A stretch of 64,000 nt of DNA, taken from NCBI RefSeq assembly GCF_001562255.1, contig NZ_CP014301.1:4991501-5055500 (forward strand), written 5' to 3'. How positions within the stretch are numbered: position 1 is the stretch's first letter; each line of letters begins with the position of its first letter. Below, one piece after another: positions 16,179-25,471 of this stretch. The notes beneath the pieces are model-generated. The model saw nothing but the letters and a program-made list of their open reading frames with translations, was not told where the DNA came from and made no database searches. This DNA is from Bosea sp. PAMC 26642. GTDB lineage: Bacteria; Pseudomonadota; Alphaproteobacteria; Rhizobiales; Beijerinckiaceae. The translations under genes were made by a program, and so were the position numbers.

Positions 16179-16838
16179 TCAGCGCTCCGCGAAAGGACGA
16201 TCGAGCCGGTGCTCGACCAGCTTGGCCAGCCCTGCCAGAACGAAGACGCAGAACAGGTAGATCACGCAGATCGTCGCGAACATCTCGACCGCCCGGAAGT
16301 CATAGGCGATGCGATCGACGGCGACGAAGGTCAACTCCACGAGCCCGATCGTCTGCAGGTAGGCCGAATTCTTGAAGGTCGAGACGACGGTGTTCATGGC
16401 GGGTGGCAGGGCGGCCCGGGCGGCGATCGGCAAGACGACGAGGATCGCGTGGTGCCAGCGCTTCAGACCCAGTGCGATGGACGCATCGCGAATGCCCGGC
16501 GCCACCGAGGCAAGCCCTGCGCGGGCATTCTCGATCTGGAACGCCGTGGCCCAGACCGTCAGGGCAATGACGCCGGACCAGAATACCGAGAAGCGGATGC
16601 CGAGGCTGGGCAGGCCGAAGAAGATGAAGAAGATCTGCACCAGCAGCGGCGTGCCCCGCACGAATTCCACATAGCCGACGACCAAATACCGAAGAAGCGC
16701 GTTGCCGCTGGTACGCAAGGCGGCCCCCAGCGCCCCGAGGATGAGGGACAGGCTGATCGACAGCGCGCTGACCATCAGGGTCATCTTCAGACCCTTCATG
16801 AGATCCGGGAACGCGCCGAGGATATAGTCGAGGTCCAT
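16179..16838 (-). CDS. Polar amino-acid ABC transporter permease 2
   Basis: Second inner-membrane permease of the HisQ/HisM family, 219 residues. It opens with LMKGLKMTLMVSALSISLSLILGALGAAL and has the coupling loop AGLASVAPGIRDASIALGLKRWHHAILVVLPIA. The EFVRGTPLLVQIFFIFFGLP motif is diagnostic of polar amino-acid permeases. It follows the binding-protein gene after a strong stem-loop and a 66-base gap. Confidence 0.92.
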   Translation of the reverse strand: MDLDYILGAFPDLMKGLKMTLMVSALSISLSLILGALGAALRTSGNALLRYLVVGYVEFVRGTPLLVQIFFIFFGLPSLGIRFSVFWSGVIALTVWATAFQIENARAGLASVAPGIRDASIALGLKRWHHAILVVLPIAARAALPPAMNTVVSTFKNSAYLQTIGLVELTFVAVDRIAYDFRAVEMFATICVIYLFCVFVLAGLAKLVEHRLDRPFAER

Positions 16839-16865
16839 GGTGCTTCCCCAGGAGGACCAGCAAAC

Positions 16866-16899
16866 GGCGCGCCGGCGACGGTCCGCCCGCCGGCGCGCC
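16866..16899 (-). promoter_or_regulatory. Stem-loop between binding-protein and permease genes
   Basis: A 12-bp stem (GGCGCGCCGGCG and its complement) around a 10-base loop lies just downstream of the binding-protein stop in the transcribed direction. It is placed like the stem-loop at 5909 and probably raises binding-protein mRNA stability relative to the permeases. Confidence 0.55.
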
Positions 16900-16904
16900 T
16901 GCCG

Positions 16905-17753
16905 TCAGTTCGACGGTGGCGGGGTCTCGAAGGAGCGGATCATCTGCGCTTGCAGACTGGCGTCGGCGACATGGGTCTTCACCGACTTCGAGAGCAGGCC
17001 TTCGTCCTTCATCCGTGCGAGAGCGGCATCGACAAAGGCCTTCATCTCGGGCTCGCCCTTGCGAATGCCGACGCCGTTGAAGCCAAGGTCGACCTCGCCC
17101 TTGAGCACGCGCAGATTGGGATAGTTGCCCAGCAGCAGCGCCATCGTGGTGCCGTCGGTGACGTAAGCGTCCGCACGTCCCTGGAACAGGGCCTGCAGGC
17201 TGTCCGAGGCGTTGTTGAGCTGCACGAACTGAACGTCCGGAATGTTGTTGCGCAGCCAGTTGATCTGGTTGCCGCCCTTCACGATCAGGATCGACTTGCC
17301 TTTCAGCTCGGCAAGGCTCTGCACGGGGCTGTCTTTCAGCACGGCGACGTTGCTGCTGCCCCAGTAGTAGATCGTCGAATAATCGATCACCTGCTCACGG
17401 GGCGGGGTGCGGCCCAGCGTTGCCACGAGCAGGTCTATCTTGCGGCCGGTCAGCGAGGGGATGCGCGCATCCGTTGCGACGCAGGTCAGTTCCGCCTTGT
17501 CGGCCGAGCCGAGCGCATAGACGGCGAGCTGCTTTGCGATGTCGATCTCGATGCCGACCGGCTTGCCGTCGGTGGCCGACTGACCGAAGGGCGGCGCGTC
17601 GCAGCGCACGCCGATGCGGAGCACCCCGGCATCCTTGACCGCCTTGGGCAGCGGCGGCAGGGATTGGGCCTGTGCGGCGGCCACGCCCCACAGCATGGAC
17701 GCTGATACCAAAAGTGATGCCATCGCGTTCTTGAACGAAAGTTGCGTCATCAT
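16905..17753 (-). CDS. Amino-acid ABC transporter substrate-binding protein (family 3)
   Basis: Periplasmic binding protein of the polar amino-acid class (SBP_bac_3), about 282 residues. A signal peptide ends near AAAQAQS. The mature protein has RIGVRCDAPPFG near the start and then KPVGIEIDIAKQLAVYA, LTCVATDARIPSLTGRKIDLLVATLGRTPPREQVIDYS and LKGKSILIVKGG. These are the standard ligand-cleft blocks. Start ATG 17753 has GGAGCGGGA upstream, and an extension of 65 residues further upstream is not credible. The neighbour FAD oxidase suggests an amine, D-amino acid or N-methyl amino acid as ligand. Confidence 0.9.
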   Translation of the reverse strand: MMTQLSFKNAMASLLVSASMLWGVAAAQAQSLPPLPKAVKDAGVLRIGVRCDAPPFGQSATDGKPVGIEIDIAKQLAVYALGSADKAELTCVATDARIPSLTGRKIDLLVATLGRTPPREQVIDYSTIYYWGSSNVAVLKDSPVQSLAELKGKSILIVKGGNQINWLRNNIPDVQFVQLNNASDSLQALFQGRADAYVTDGTTMALLLGNYPNLRVLKGEVDLGFNGVGIRKGEPEMKAFVDAALARMKDEGLLSKSVKTHVADASLQAQMIRSFETPPPSN

Positions 17754-17868
17754 TCCCGCTCCTCTTTTGCTTTTTGTGGGCCAGCTCGTAGTTAGCGACG
17801 GGCGCGGATTCGCGACCCTTTCTCGCGGCAGATGTCGGCGATGCGGATCGGTCGGGCGACGCGTGGCA

Positions 17869-19020
17869 TCAGGCGTCAGCCAAGGTTCGGGCAGCGGTCT
17901 GGAAGCGGCTAGGCCGGAAGTCGTCCAGCAGCGGGCTGCGGCGGCCATTGGCGATCTCGTCCGCCAGGAGCTCGCCCGCGATCAGTCCCAGCGTCGCGCC
18001 GCTGTGACTGAAGGCAACGAAACAGGAGCCGATCCCGTCCAGCGCGCCGAAAACCGGCTCGCCGTCTCCCGGGATGGGCTTGCGCCCTGCGCCATAGGAG
18101 CCGAAGGTAAGCTTCGGGTTGCCGCCCAGCACGGCGGAGGCCTCCCGCAGCAGGCCCTCGATCGTATCCTGCGGCACAGCGAAGCTGCCGTCTGCGTTGA
18201 CGTGCATCGCTTCCTCAGACCAGGCGGAGTCGAGCACCAAAGCACCGTCGGGCGTGGGTCGCACGGCCACGCGCGGCGTGTTCAGCACGGCACGGAGCGC
18301 GGTCTCCACAGGCGCCGTCTTGACCAGAAGCCCGATCGGCGACGCGTCGGGAATGTCCACCCCGAGATCGGCGGCCATGGCGGGGGCGCGGGGACCGGTT
18401 GCGATCAGGCAGGCATCGGCTTCGAACAGACGGTCGTCGGCAGCCTTCGCGCCGCGGGCAGAGCCGTTGCGGACGAGCACCGATGCGGCGCCGGCGTTCT
18501 CGACGATCTCGCCGCCCCGCATACGAAGCTCCGCGGCGAGGAGGCCGATCAGGGCAGGGAGATCGACCCAGCCCTCGCCGGGATTGAACAACGCGCCCTG
18601 CCGCGCGATGGCCCGCGCATCGACGCCGGGCGTGACGGCAGCGACCTCTTCAGGCGCCAGGCGCATCACGTCGTAGCCGATGCTGCGTTCATGCGCCTCG
18701 GCGGCGTCGATCGCATTCGACGCATCGTCGGTGTCCCAGGTGAGGCCGCCGTCGAAGCGTACCCACGGAGCTTGCGGATGCTGTGACGCCAGCGTGCGGT
18801 AGCGATCGATGCCGACCATCCGCAGGCGGTGATAGGCGGCCGAGCGAGCACGAGCCGAGTTGAGCCAGGACAACGAACGGCCCGAAGCGCCGCTGCCGAG
18901 GACACCCTCGGTGACGAGCGTGACGCGCGATCCCTGGCGGACGAGATGTAGCGCCGTGGAGACACCGAAGATGCCCCCGCCGATGATCACGATGCTCGGG
19001 CGGTCTGGAGACGGTCTCAC
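17869..19020 (-). CDS. FAD-dependent oxidoreductase (DadA/glycine oxidase-like)
   Basis: Flavoprotein of the D-amino-acid oxidase superfamily, 383 residues. The dinucleotide-binding motif IVIIGGGIFGVSTALHL is near residue 10, followed by the GSGASGRSLSWLNS segment near the flavin. SHSGATLGLIAGELLADEI close to the C-terminus is the usual FAD-closing motif. Such enzymes oxidise amino acids, N-methyl amino acids or amines to imines. It sits between the Gfo/Idh dehydrogenase and the amino-acid importer on the same strand, so it probably acts on the imported compound. There is a 115-base gap before the binding-protein gene, so a secondary promoter is possible. Confidence 0.9.
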   Translation of the reverse strand: MRPSPDRPSIVIIGGGIFGVSTALHLVRQGSRVTLVTEGVLGSGASGRSLSWLNSARARSAAYHRLRMVGIDRYRTLASQHPQAPWVRFDGGLTWDTDDASNAIDAAEAHERSIGYDVMRLAPEEVAAVTPGVDARAIARQGALFNPGEGWVDLPALIGLLAAELRMRGGEIVENAGAASVLVRNGSARGAKAADDRLFEADACLIATGPRAPAMAADLGVDIPDASPIGLLVKTAPVETALRAVLNTPRVAVRPTPDGALVLDSAWSEEAMHVNADGSFAVPQDTIEGLLREASAVLGGNPKLTFGSYGAGRKPIPGDGEPVFGALDGIGSCFVAFSHSGATLGLIAGELLADEIANGRRSPLLDDFRPSRFQTAARTLADA

Positions 19021-19065
19021 GAGGTTTCTCTCTGCTTCAGACGAGGCGGTGGGTGGCGGTACGGC

Positions 19066-20073
19066 TCACGGCGCTTCCCAGGCGCCGGAGCGCACCGAGC
19101 GGAAAAGAGCGTCGATCGCGCGCATGTTCGCCACGGCGTCGGACATCGTCGCGGCGAGCGGCTCTTCGCCGAGCACGGCACGCGAGAAGGCGTCGCATTG
19201 CAGCGCATACTGGTCGCAAGCAGGAACAACGATCCGTTCCCGGCCGCCGCCGGCGAGGTCGCTGCCGTCATCGACGACGATCGACGCGTCGGCAGCCCTG
19301 GGCGCGTTGAAGGGAATCTCGATCTCGATGCGGCCGCGCGTTCCGAGGATCTGCACGCGCTGGCACGGCACGAGTTGCGTTGCGCATGTGAAGGCGAGCT
19401 GCCGGCCCTGCGAAAACGCCAGCAGGCCGCTGGTGATGCAATCGGTGCCCAGGATCGGATCGGTTGTCACCAGCGCGATGGCCCGCTCCGGCTCGGCGCC
19501 GAAGATGTGGCGCGCCGTGTTGATGGCGTAGCAGCCGACATCGTAGAGCCCGCCGCCGCCTATGTCGCGCTGGTTGCGGACATTGGCGGGGTCGGTCAGG
19601 TAGTAGGAAAAGATCGTCTGCATCGCGCGCACGTCGCCGATGCGCCCGTTTTCCGCGATCGCGCGCGCCTGCCGCCACTGCGGATGGAAGCGCACCATGA
19701 AGGCTTCCATGACCAGCCGGCCCGCACGCTCGGCGGCGGCGGCGATCTCGCGGGCCTCGGCGGCGTCGAGCGCGATCGGCTTCTCGCACAGGACGTGCTT
19801 GCCGGCCTCCAGCGCCTTGATCGTCCAGGGCGCGTGCAGATGATTGGGCAGCGGATTGTAGATCGCCTCGACGTCCCGGTCGGCCAGCAGAGCTTCATAG
19901 GAACCGTAGGCCTTGGGAACGCCGAATTCGCTTGCCACGGCACGCGCACGCTCTTCGTCGCGCGAAGCGACCGCAACGAGTTCGCAACGCTGGCTCGCCA
20001 GCATGGCGGGAATGACATGTTTGCGCGCGATGTTTGCCGCGCCGAGCACGCCCCACTTCAGCTTGCGCATCAT
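19066..20073 (-). CDS. Gfo/Idh/MocA-family oxidoreductase
   Basis: NAD(P)-dependent dehydrogenase of the glucose-fructose oxidoreductase/inositol dehydrogenase family, 335 residues. The Rossmann motif GVLGAANIARKHVIPAML is at the start. The catalytic EKPIALD (Lys) motif is near residue 97, and GGGGLYDVGCYAINTARHIFG carries the downstream Asp and His. It is the first gene of the operon that includes the FAD oxidase and amino-acid importer, and it is divergent from a LacI regulator with a palindromic operator between them. Substrates in this family are usually cyclic polyols or sugars, so an imported amino-sugar or opine-like compound is one possible reading. Confidence 0.9.
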   Translation of the reverse strand: MMRKLKWGVLGAANIARKHVIPAMLASQRCELVAVASRDEERARAVASEFGVPKAYGSYEALLADRDVEAIYNPLPNHLHAPWTIKALEAGKHVLCEKPIALDAAEAREIAAAAERAGRLVMEAFMVRFHPQWRQARAIAENGRIGDVRAMQTIFSYYLTDPANVRNQRDIGGGGLYDVGCYAINTARHIFGAEPERAIALVTTDPILGTDCITSGLLAFSQGRQLAFTCATQLVPCQRVQILGTRGRIEIEIPFNAPRAADASIVVDDGSDLAGGGRERIVVPACDQYALQCDAFSRAVLGEEPLAATMSDAVANMRAIDALFRSVRSGAWEAP

Positions 20074-20106
20074 GACATCCCGCCCCTCACGATGCTATAA
20101 GGGATA

Positions 20107-20122
20107 ATGAGACCGGTCTCAT
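20107..20122. promoter_or_regulatory. LacI-type operator palindrome
   Basis: ATGAGACCGGTCTCAT is a perfect 16-bp palindrome with a central CG step, the usual design of LacI-family operators. It lies 34 bases upstream of the Gfo/Idh start and 59 bases upstream of the LacI gene, placed to control both divergent promoters. Confidence 0.75.
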
Positions 20123-20180
20123 CTGTCAATCGCCACCGTTTCGCGTTGCGATCGTCGGGTAGCGGAACTAAGGCGAACAC

Positions 20181-21251
20181 ATGAGCGATTCACCATCGAA
20201 GCCTCGAGATGCAACCGTGCAGGATGTCGCGCGAGAGGCCGGCGTCTCCAAGGCGACCGCGGCGCGCGTGCTCGGCGGCTACAGCGTCACCAGTCCAGCG
20301 GTTCGGGACAAGGTGATGACCGCCGCTCGGATCCTCGACTACCGGCCAAATGAGGTCGCCCGCAGCATGACGACGGGCCGGTCGCGCGCGATCGGCGTCG
20401 TCGTCGCCGACGTCGAGAACCCCTATTTCGGCTTGGCGGTACGCGGCATCAGCGATGTGGCGCGGGCCGAGGGTTTCGATGTCATCCTCGCGAATTCCGG
20501 CGAGGACGTCGAACGCGAGCGAGACGCCATACGCATGTTGCTGGGCAAGCGCGTCGACGGTCTGATCGTCACGCCTGCCAGCATGCATGACACGGAACAC
20601 CTGTGTGCCGTGGAAGCCAGCGGGCGGCCGATCGTGCTGCTGGATCGCTACATCCCTTCGATGAGCGTCGACACAGTGGTCGCTGACGACCGGGCCGCCG
20701 GCGCCGCCGTGGCGCGACGGCTCACCGAAGCCGGGCATCGGCGCATCAGCTACGTGTCGGCGACAGCGTGCGACGATCCGGTGTATCGCGGTCCGCACCA
20801 GCTTCATCTGTCTACCGTACGCGACCGCATCGAAGGCTTTCTCGAGGCTGCCGCGCAGGCGGGCGGAGAAGGCTGCGAGCGCTATGTCCGCCTCGGCGTG
20901 AACCGGCTGGGCGGCGCGCCCAGGATCGTTGCCGAACTGATGGCGCTGCCCGACCGGCCAACCGCCCTCATCGCATCCGACAACGTGGTTGCACTCGAGC
21001 TGTTTAAGGCGTTGCGCGCGCTGGGCATCGCCATTCCCCGCGATCTGTCGCTCATCGCCTTCCATGATGCGGACTGGACCGGCGTAACGACGCCGTCCAT
21101 TACGGTCATCGCGCAGCCGTGCTACGAACTGGGCTCGGAAAGCGCTGCTGCCCTTGTGCGGCGCGCCCGCGGGGACACCACCGCCGGCCAGCGCATCATT
21201 CTGCAAACGCGCCTCATCGAGAGAGAATCGGTCATTCCGCCGCCGAGATGA
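20181..21251 (+). CDS. LacI-family transcriptional regulator
   Basis: Repressor-type regulator of 356 residues. The N-terminal helix-turn-helix is ATVQDVAREAGVSKATAARVLGG, followed by the hinge helix region NEVARSMTTGRSRAIGVVV, which inserts in the minor groove of the operator. The remainder is a periplasmic-binding-like ligand domain (ENPYFGLAVRGISDVA, VDGLIVTPASM, PTALIASDNVVALELFKAL, SLIAFHDADW). It is divergent from the Gfo/Idh gene and likely binds the palindrome between them, repressing the oxidase and importer operon until its inducer, a sugar or derivative, is present. Confidence 0.93.
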   Translation: MSDSPSKPRDATVQDVAREAGVSKATAARVLGGYSVTSPAVRDKVMTAARILDYRPNEVARSMTTGRSRAIGVVVADVENPYFGLAVRGISDVARAEGFDVILANSGEDVERERDAIRMLLGKRVDGLIVTPASMHDTEHLCAVEASGRPIVLLDRYIPSMSVDTVVADDRAAGAAVARRLTEAGHRRISYVSATACDDPVYRGPHQLHLSTVRDRIEGFLEAAAQAGGEGCERYVRLGVNRLGGAPRIVAELMALPDRPTALIASDNVVALELFKALRALGIAIPRDLSLIAFHDADWTGVTTPSITVIAQPCYELGSESAAALVRRARGDTTAGQRIILQTRLIERESVIPPPR

Positions 21252-21727
21252 TCAATCTGCGATGTTGACCTGTCCGATAGATCTCATGTCGCGACAGATT
21301 TTAGGCCGAGTTAGCGCGAGGACCGAAGCGACGAGAACAGTTTATGGGGCGATCGTAGCACGTCACATGGATACCGCCTCTCCGAGCTCATCCGCAGCGG
21401 CCTTCAGTGCTGATCGACGTTGTGAGCGCTGGATTCGTCAGGTGCCGTGTGAATGATAGTCGCGGCGGCTTTGTCATGAGCATCGACCGGCACCTCGATT
21501 GGCCCGTTAGCAGAATGTCCCGGCAACCTTCGAGCCTGTGTCCCTACTTTGGCATCGGACCCTGCCGCCAGCTCGCCTGCTGCGTTAGCGCCGCCGGTCA
21601 ACGCAATTCAAATGCGATCCTACCGCTGCCTTAAAGCGCCAGAAGCGGACTGGGCCTCCCTGCCGGAAAGCCGTCCTACGTCGCGCAGTAAGTCATAGCG
21701 GAAATTGTCCCGTTATGGACAACACAG
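21252..21727. other. Intergenic, no gene assigned
   Basis: It lies between the 3' ends of the LacI regulator and the DUF2339 gene. Short open frames on both strands (for example 21404-21601 on the minus strand) have no recognisable domain and no ribosome binding site. No clear terminator was found. Gene remnants eroded past recognition cannot be excluded. Confidence 0.4.
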
Positions 21728-24700
21728 CTATACTTCGGACGCGGCGGTGTTCGTCCCGCGGCGTAGCAGGCGCTGGTAGGCGAGGCCGATGGCGACTAAG
21801 CTTGCGCCGAGGCCGATGAAGGACAGCGCCCGCAGCAGGCCCTCCAGCCCCGACATGTCGATGAGGAAGGCCTTGCAGATCGCGATGGTGACGATGCCGA
21901 GCGAGGCCAGGCGCAGATCGCGCCACCCAGCCCGGAAGCCGAGCGCCAGCAGCGCGATGCCATAGAGCAGGATCGCGGCCGAATAGGCATAGAGCTCGCC
22001 GGCGCCGACATTGGCGCTGAACAGGTCGGGGCCGACGAAGGCGCGACGAACCTCGGTAACGACATAGGCCAGCGCCCCCAGAATGGCGGCGACGCCATAA
22101 GCCCGCGCTATCAGCGGCCGGGCGAGATGGGCCCGTGCCCAGGCGGTGGCCGCGAAGGCGATGGCTCCGGGCAGCAGGTAGCCGACCAGCGCGTTGTCGA
22201 GGATTAGCACGCCGGCGAGAGGCTGGTCGGTCACCGCCGGGCTGGCGATCACGGCGACGCCGGCAAAGAAGCCGCAGGCGGCCAGCGTCGCGGCTAAAGG
22301 ATCGACCGGCACGCTACGTCCCAGCCAGCGGACCGAACCCGCGATCATCACGGCGATCGCCACCATGAAGCCGAGCGCAGCGTAGATCCCGGATTCGGCC
22401 AGGGTGATCGGCACTTCGGATGACAGATGGGGGCCATGCAGCGCATGGCGCAGCAGCAGGAAGGCGCAACCGATGGCTGCCGCGGCTGCCGCGTGGCCGA
22501 AGGCGCGCGAAAGCCTGGGGAAGCCTTCCCGAAGCCACAGCCCGAGACCGGCAAGGGCGAGGGACGCCAGCCCGTAGCCCCACAGGATGCGATTGAACAC
22601 GACCGGCCCCTCGACCGTATGCCTGTCCAGGAACGGGTTGCGCCCGAAGCCAAGGGCGAGGACGGTCCAGCCGACCGCGATGCAGCCAAGCGTCACGACG
22701 GCGAGCCGGGCGATCCGGCCCTGCGCCGCATCGTGCCAGAGCCGTGCCGCAGCCGTCAGCGCGATCAGCACGACGGCGATCATGACGGATTCGGCGTAGC
22801 CGACCGAGGCGCCGTCCACCGGCGAGAGCTGCGGCCCAGCGAAGCCGTGGCGGGTTATCAGGACGAGGCCGAGCGAGACGAGGAAGGCCCCGCAGGCGCT
22901 CAGCGCATCCGCGACCGGGGAACCGCCCTCGCGCGATGTGGCGAAGCCGAGCGCGCCGAGCGCAGCGCCGGCGACGACGTAGCAGAGCAGTCGGTTTAGC
23001 ACCGGCCAGCCATCGACCGTGGTGCCGTCGAACAGCGGGTTGAGCAGGGCGCAGAGCCCGCCGATGGCGAGCAAGATCGTGAGCGCTGCGGCGGCGAGTC
23101 CGGCGATCCGGAAAACCGCGTTGCCCGCGCCCCGGCCCAGGCGCTGGAATCCGGCGCCCAGTAGTCCGGCCGCAATGACGAGGCAGGCGACCTCCTCGAA
23201 CAACCGGTTGCGCGGCTGGGCATAATGGCCGGCGATCCGGGCGAGATCGGGCGTCAGATCAGGGCCGACGAAGAGCTGGTGGACCTGCAGCAGCACGAAG
23301 GCCGCGGTGAAGAAGGCGGCGAGCGCCTGATGCACCATTTTCGGCCGATCCTGCGTGCCGCGCAGCGCCAGTGCGGCCACCCAGAAGCACACAGCCGGCA
23401 GGGCATAGGCCGGGATCAGCCAGTTGAGCAGCGGCCACGAGCCCATGTCGGTGAGGATCGGATCCCAGACCCAGCGTGCGAAGGCGGCGGTCGCGAGGCT
23501 GGCCGACATCGTCCGCAGCAATGGGAGCGGGCGGGCGCGGGCGAGGATGGCGAGGCCGGCGGCAGCGATCGCGAAGCCTACCACAAGCCAGGTCTCGCGC
23601 AGGGCCAGCGCCACGGCGAGGCCGAGCGCGATCGCGCCGGCCGCGGCATAGGCGGCAGAGCCGATCAAAGCGAGCGGGTTGCGTGATCGGGTGCTGGCAC
23701 GCTCGACCCGCAGAAGGAACTCGGAGGCGAGGAACAGCGCCACGACCAGCAGCGCCGCCAGTGCCGCGAAGCCGGGCGAGCGCTCGAAGCCGTTGACGCG
23801 CAGCGTGGTTGCCAGCAGCAGGCAGACCGGCGCTACCGCCGAGGCGAAAGCAAGACAGCCGCGCTCGACATAGCCCCCGGCGCCGGCCCAGCGGCGCGTG
23901 ACCAGGGCCGCGAAGGGCAGCCCGCCGATCACCACGGCGAAAAGCGCGGCAGTCCAAGTCAGTCCGGGCCCGGCATCCGGGGCGATGCTAAGCCGGACCA
24001 GGTCGATTAGGGTCGCGGGCGACAGGCCGAGCGGCCCGTCCTGGCGAGGCCAAAGCAGGATCATGCCGACGGCGCCGGCGGCCGCGACGAGGGCCAGCGG
24101 CGCGAGGTCGCGATGGCGGACCGCGGCGACGAGGCCGACCGCGATTGTCGCGAGGATCGCGAGGTACAGCGGCCCCGGCGCGCCGATGCCGACCCAGAGC
24201 CCCCCCGAGATGACTAGCGGCACCGCAATGGCGACGAGGCCGGTGAGATCGCACGGGACCGGACGCCAGGGTGCGAGTTCGCCGCGCCGGCGCCACAGCG
24301 GCAGTTCCTTCAGCAGCAGCCATGCCAGGACGGCGCCGGCTCCGGCGAGGAAGGAGGGCCAGAGCAGCCCGCGCATTGTGAAGGCGATCAGCACGGTCCA
24401 GGCTGCGTGGCCGGCGACGGCCGCCAAGGTGACGATCCGACCTGGGCGTCGCGCATGCAGCAGGAAAGCGATGGCCGTCACGAAGGCGATGAAGAGCGAG
24501 AGCGAGGCGAAGTCCGGGGCCGTGCTCGCGATCAGGAAAGGAGTCACATAGGAGCCGACCAGCCCAAAGAGCCCGAGTGCCGGCCCGTGCAGCAGGGAGG
24601 CGGCGAGTGCTGCAAGGCCGATCAGCGCCATCATTGCGAAGGCGGGCGTCGGGCCGATAAAACCGTAGATGGCATGGGCGGCGAAGACGACGCCGAAGCC

Positions 24701-25471
24701 GGCCAGTACGCTGACACCGGCCAAGACGGATGGGATGTTGGCGTTGCCGAGCGCGCCGGGCGCATTGAACGGCAGCGGCGCCTCGCGGCGGCGCAGATAT
24801 TCGCTGGCCCCGGCCAGCAGCAGGGCGAAGACGGCGCCCATCAGCAGCCGCACGTCGGGACCGAACAGGCCGGCCTCGATCGAGTAGCGGACCAGGAATA
24901 GCCCGCCGAAGGCCAGCGCGACGCCGCCGACCCAGACGGCCCAGCGCGAGCCGATGGTCTCCTCGATGTCGCGCCGCGGTGGCGGCGGCTCGATCTGCGC
25001 CTCCAGCTCCAGCGGCACCTCTCGCTCTTCTCGTGCGTTCTGCTCCTGGAGGGCCTCCTGCTCGAAGCGCTCGAATGGTGGCGCCGGCTCGGCGTGCGCT
25101 TCGGCCGACATCCGCGCCGCCAGCGGGATCGTTTCCGCCGGGGAAGCCAACGGCTCGAGCGCCTCGGGTTCGGGCGAGGCGGTTTCGGCCGCAGGCTCCG
25201 AGTCGGGCGCCTGCATCTCGGCTGACAGCAGCGGCTCGGCTTCCGGCGCCGTTTCCGCTGGCGCGACCTCATAAGCCGGCGGGGCGACGAGGATTGGAAC
25301 GCTGCCGCCTCTCATCGACCCCAGCTCCTCCCGGAGCACGGCCAACTCGGACTTCAGTTGCGCGATCTGATCGAGGGCCGTGTTGCTGCGTCCGGAGGCC
25401 CGAAGGGCCGCCCACGGAACGATGACGAAAAAGAAGAAACCGAGAAGCAGGCCGAGAATCCCCCATTCCAT
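21728..25471 (-). CDS. Giant DUF2339-family membrane protein
   Basis: A 1247-residue inner-membrane protein of the DUF2339 family, whose function is unknown. Residues 1-20 form one membrane helix (ILGLLLGFFFFVIVPWAAL), then a short coiled-coil (DQIAQLKSELAVLREELGSM). A Glu/Pro/Ala-rich low-complexity linker occupies about residues 60-165. EETIGSRWAVWVGGVALAFGGLFLVRYSIEAGLFGPDVRL, the conserved entry motif of the family, follows. About 30 hydrophobic segments make up the remainder. Family members often sit beside cell-envelope genes. It is a monocistronic gene here with no functional link to its neighbours. The very even membrane repeats suggest a scaffold or transporter-like fold, which is speculation. 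Confidence 0.88.
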   Translation of the reverse strand: MEWGILGLLLGFFFFVIVPWAALRASGRSNTALDQIAQLKSELAVLREELGSMRGGSVPILVAPPAYEVAPAETAPEAEPLLSAEMQAPDSEPAAETASPEPEALEPLASPAETIPLAARMSAEAHAEPAPPFERFEQEALQEQNAREEREVPLELEAQIEPPPPRRDIEETIGSRWAVWVGGVALAFGGLFLVRYSIEAGLFGPDVRLLMGAVFALLLAGASEYLRRREAPLPFNAPGALGNANIPSVLAGVSVLAGFGVVFAAHAIYGFIGPTPAFAMMALIGLAALAASLLHGPALGLFGLVGSYVTPFLIASTAPDFASLSLFIAFVTAIAFLLHARRPGRIVTLAAVAGHAAWTVLIAFTMRGLLWPSFLAGAGAVLAWLLLKELPLWRRRGELAPWRPVPCDLTGLVAIAVPLVISGGLWVGIGAPGPLYLAILATIAVGLVAAVRHRDLAPLALVAAAGAVGMILLWPRQDGPLGLSPATLIDLVRLSIAPDAGPGLTWTAALFAVVIGGLPFAALVTRRWAGAGGYVERGCLAFASAVAPVCLLLATTLRVNGFERSPGFAALAALLVVALFLASEFLLRVERASTRSRNPLALIGSAAYAAAGAIALGLAVALALRETWLVVGFAIAAAGLAILARARPLPLLRTMSASLATAAFARWVWDPILTDMGSWPLLNWLIPAYALPAVCFWVAALALRGTQDRPKMVHQALAAFFTAAFVLLQVHQLFVGPDLTPDLARIAGHYAQPRNRLFEEVACLVIAAGLLGAGFQRLGRGAGNAVFRIAGLAAAALTILLAIGGLCALLNPLFDGTTVDGWPVLNRLLCYVVAGAALGALGFATSREGGSPVADALSACGAFLVSLGLVLITRHGFAGPQLSPVDGASVGYAESVMIAVVLIALTAAARLWHDAAQGRIARLAVVTLGCIAVGWTVLALGFGRNPFLDRHTVEGPVVFNRILWGYGLASLALAGLGLWLREGFPRLSRAFGHAAAAAAIGCAFLLLRHALHGPHLSSEVPITLAESGIYAALGFMVAIAVMIAGSVRWLGRSVPVDPLAATLAACGFFAGVAVIASPAVTDQPLAGVLILDNALVGYLLPGAIAFAATAWARAHLARPLIARAYGVAAILGALAYVVTEVRRAFVGPDLFSANVGAGELYAYSAAILLYGIALLALGFRAGWRDLRLASLGIVTIAICKAFLIDMSGLEGLLRALSFIGLGASLVAIGLAYQRLLRRGTNTAASEV

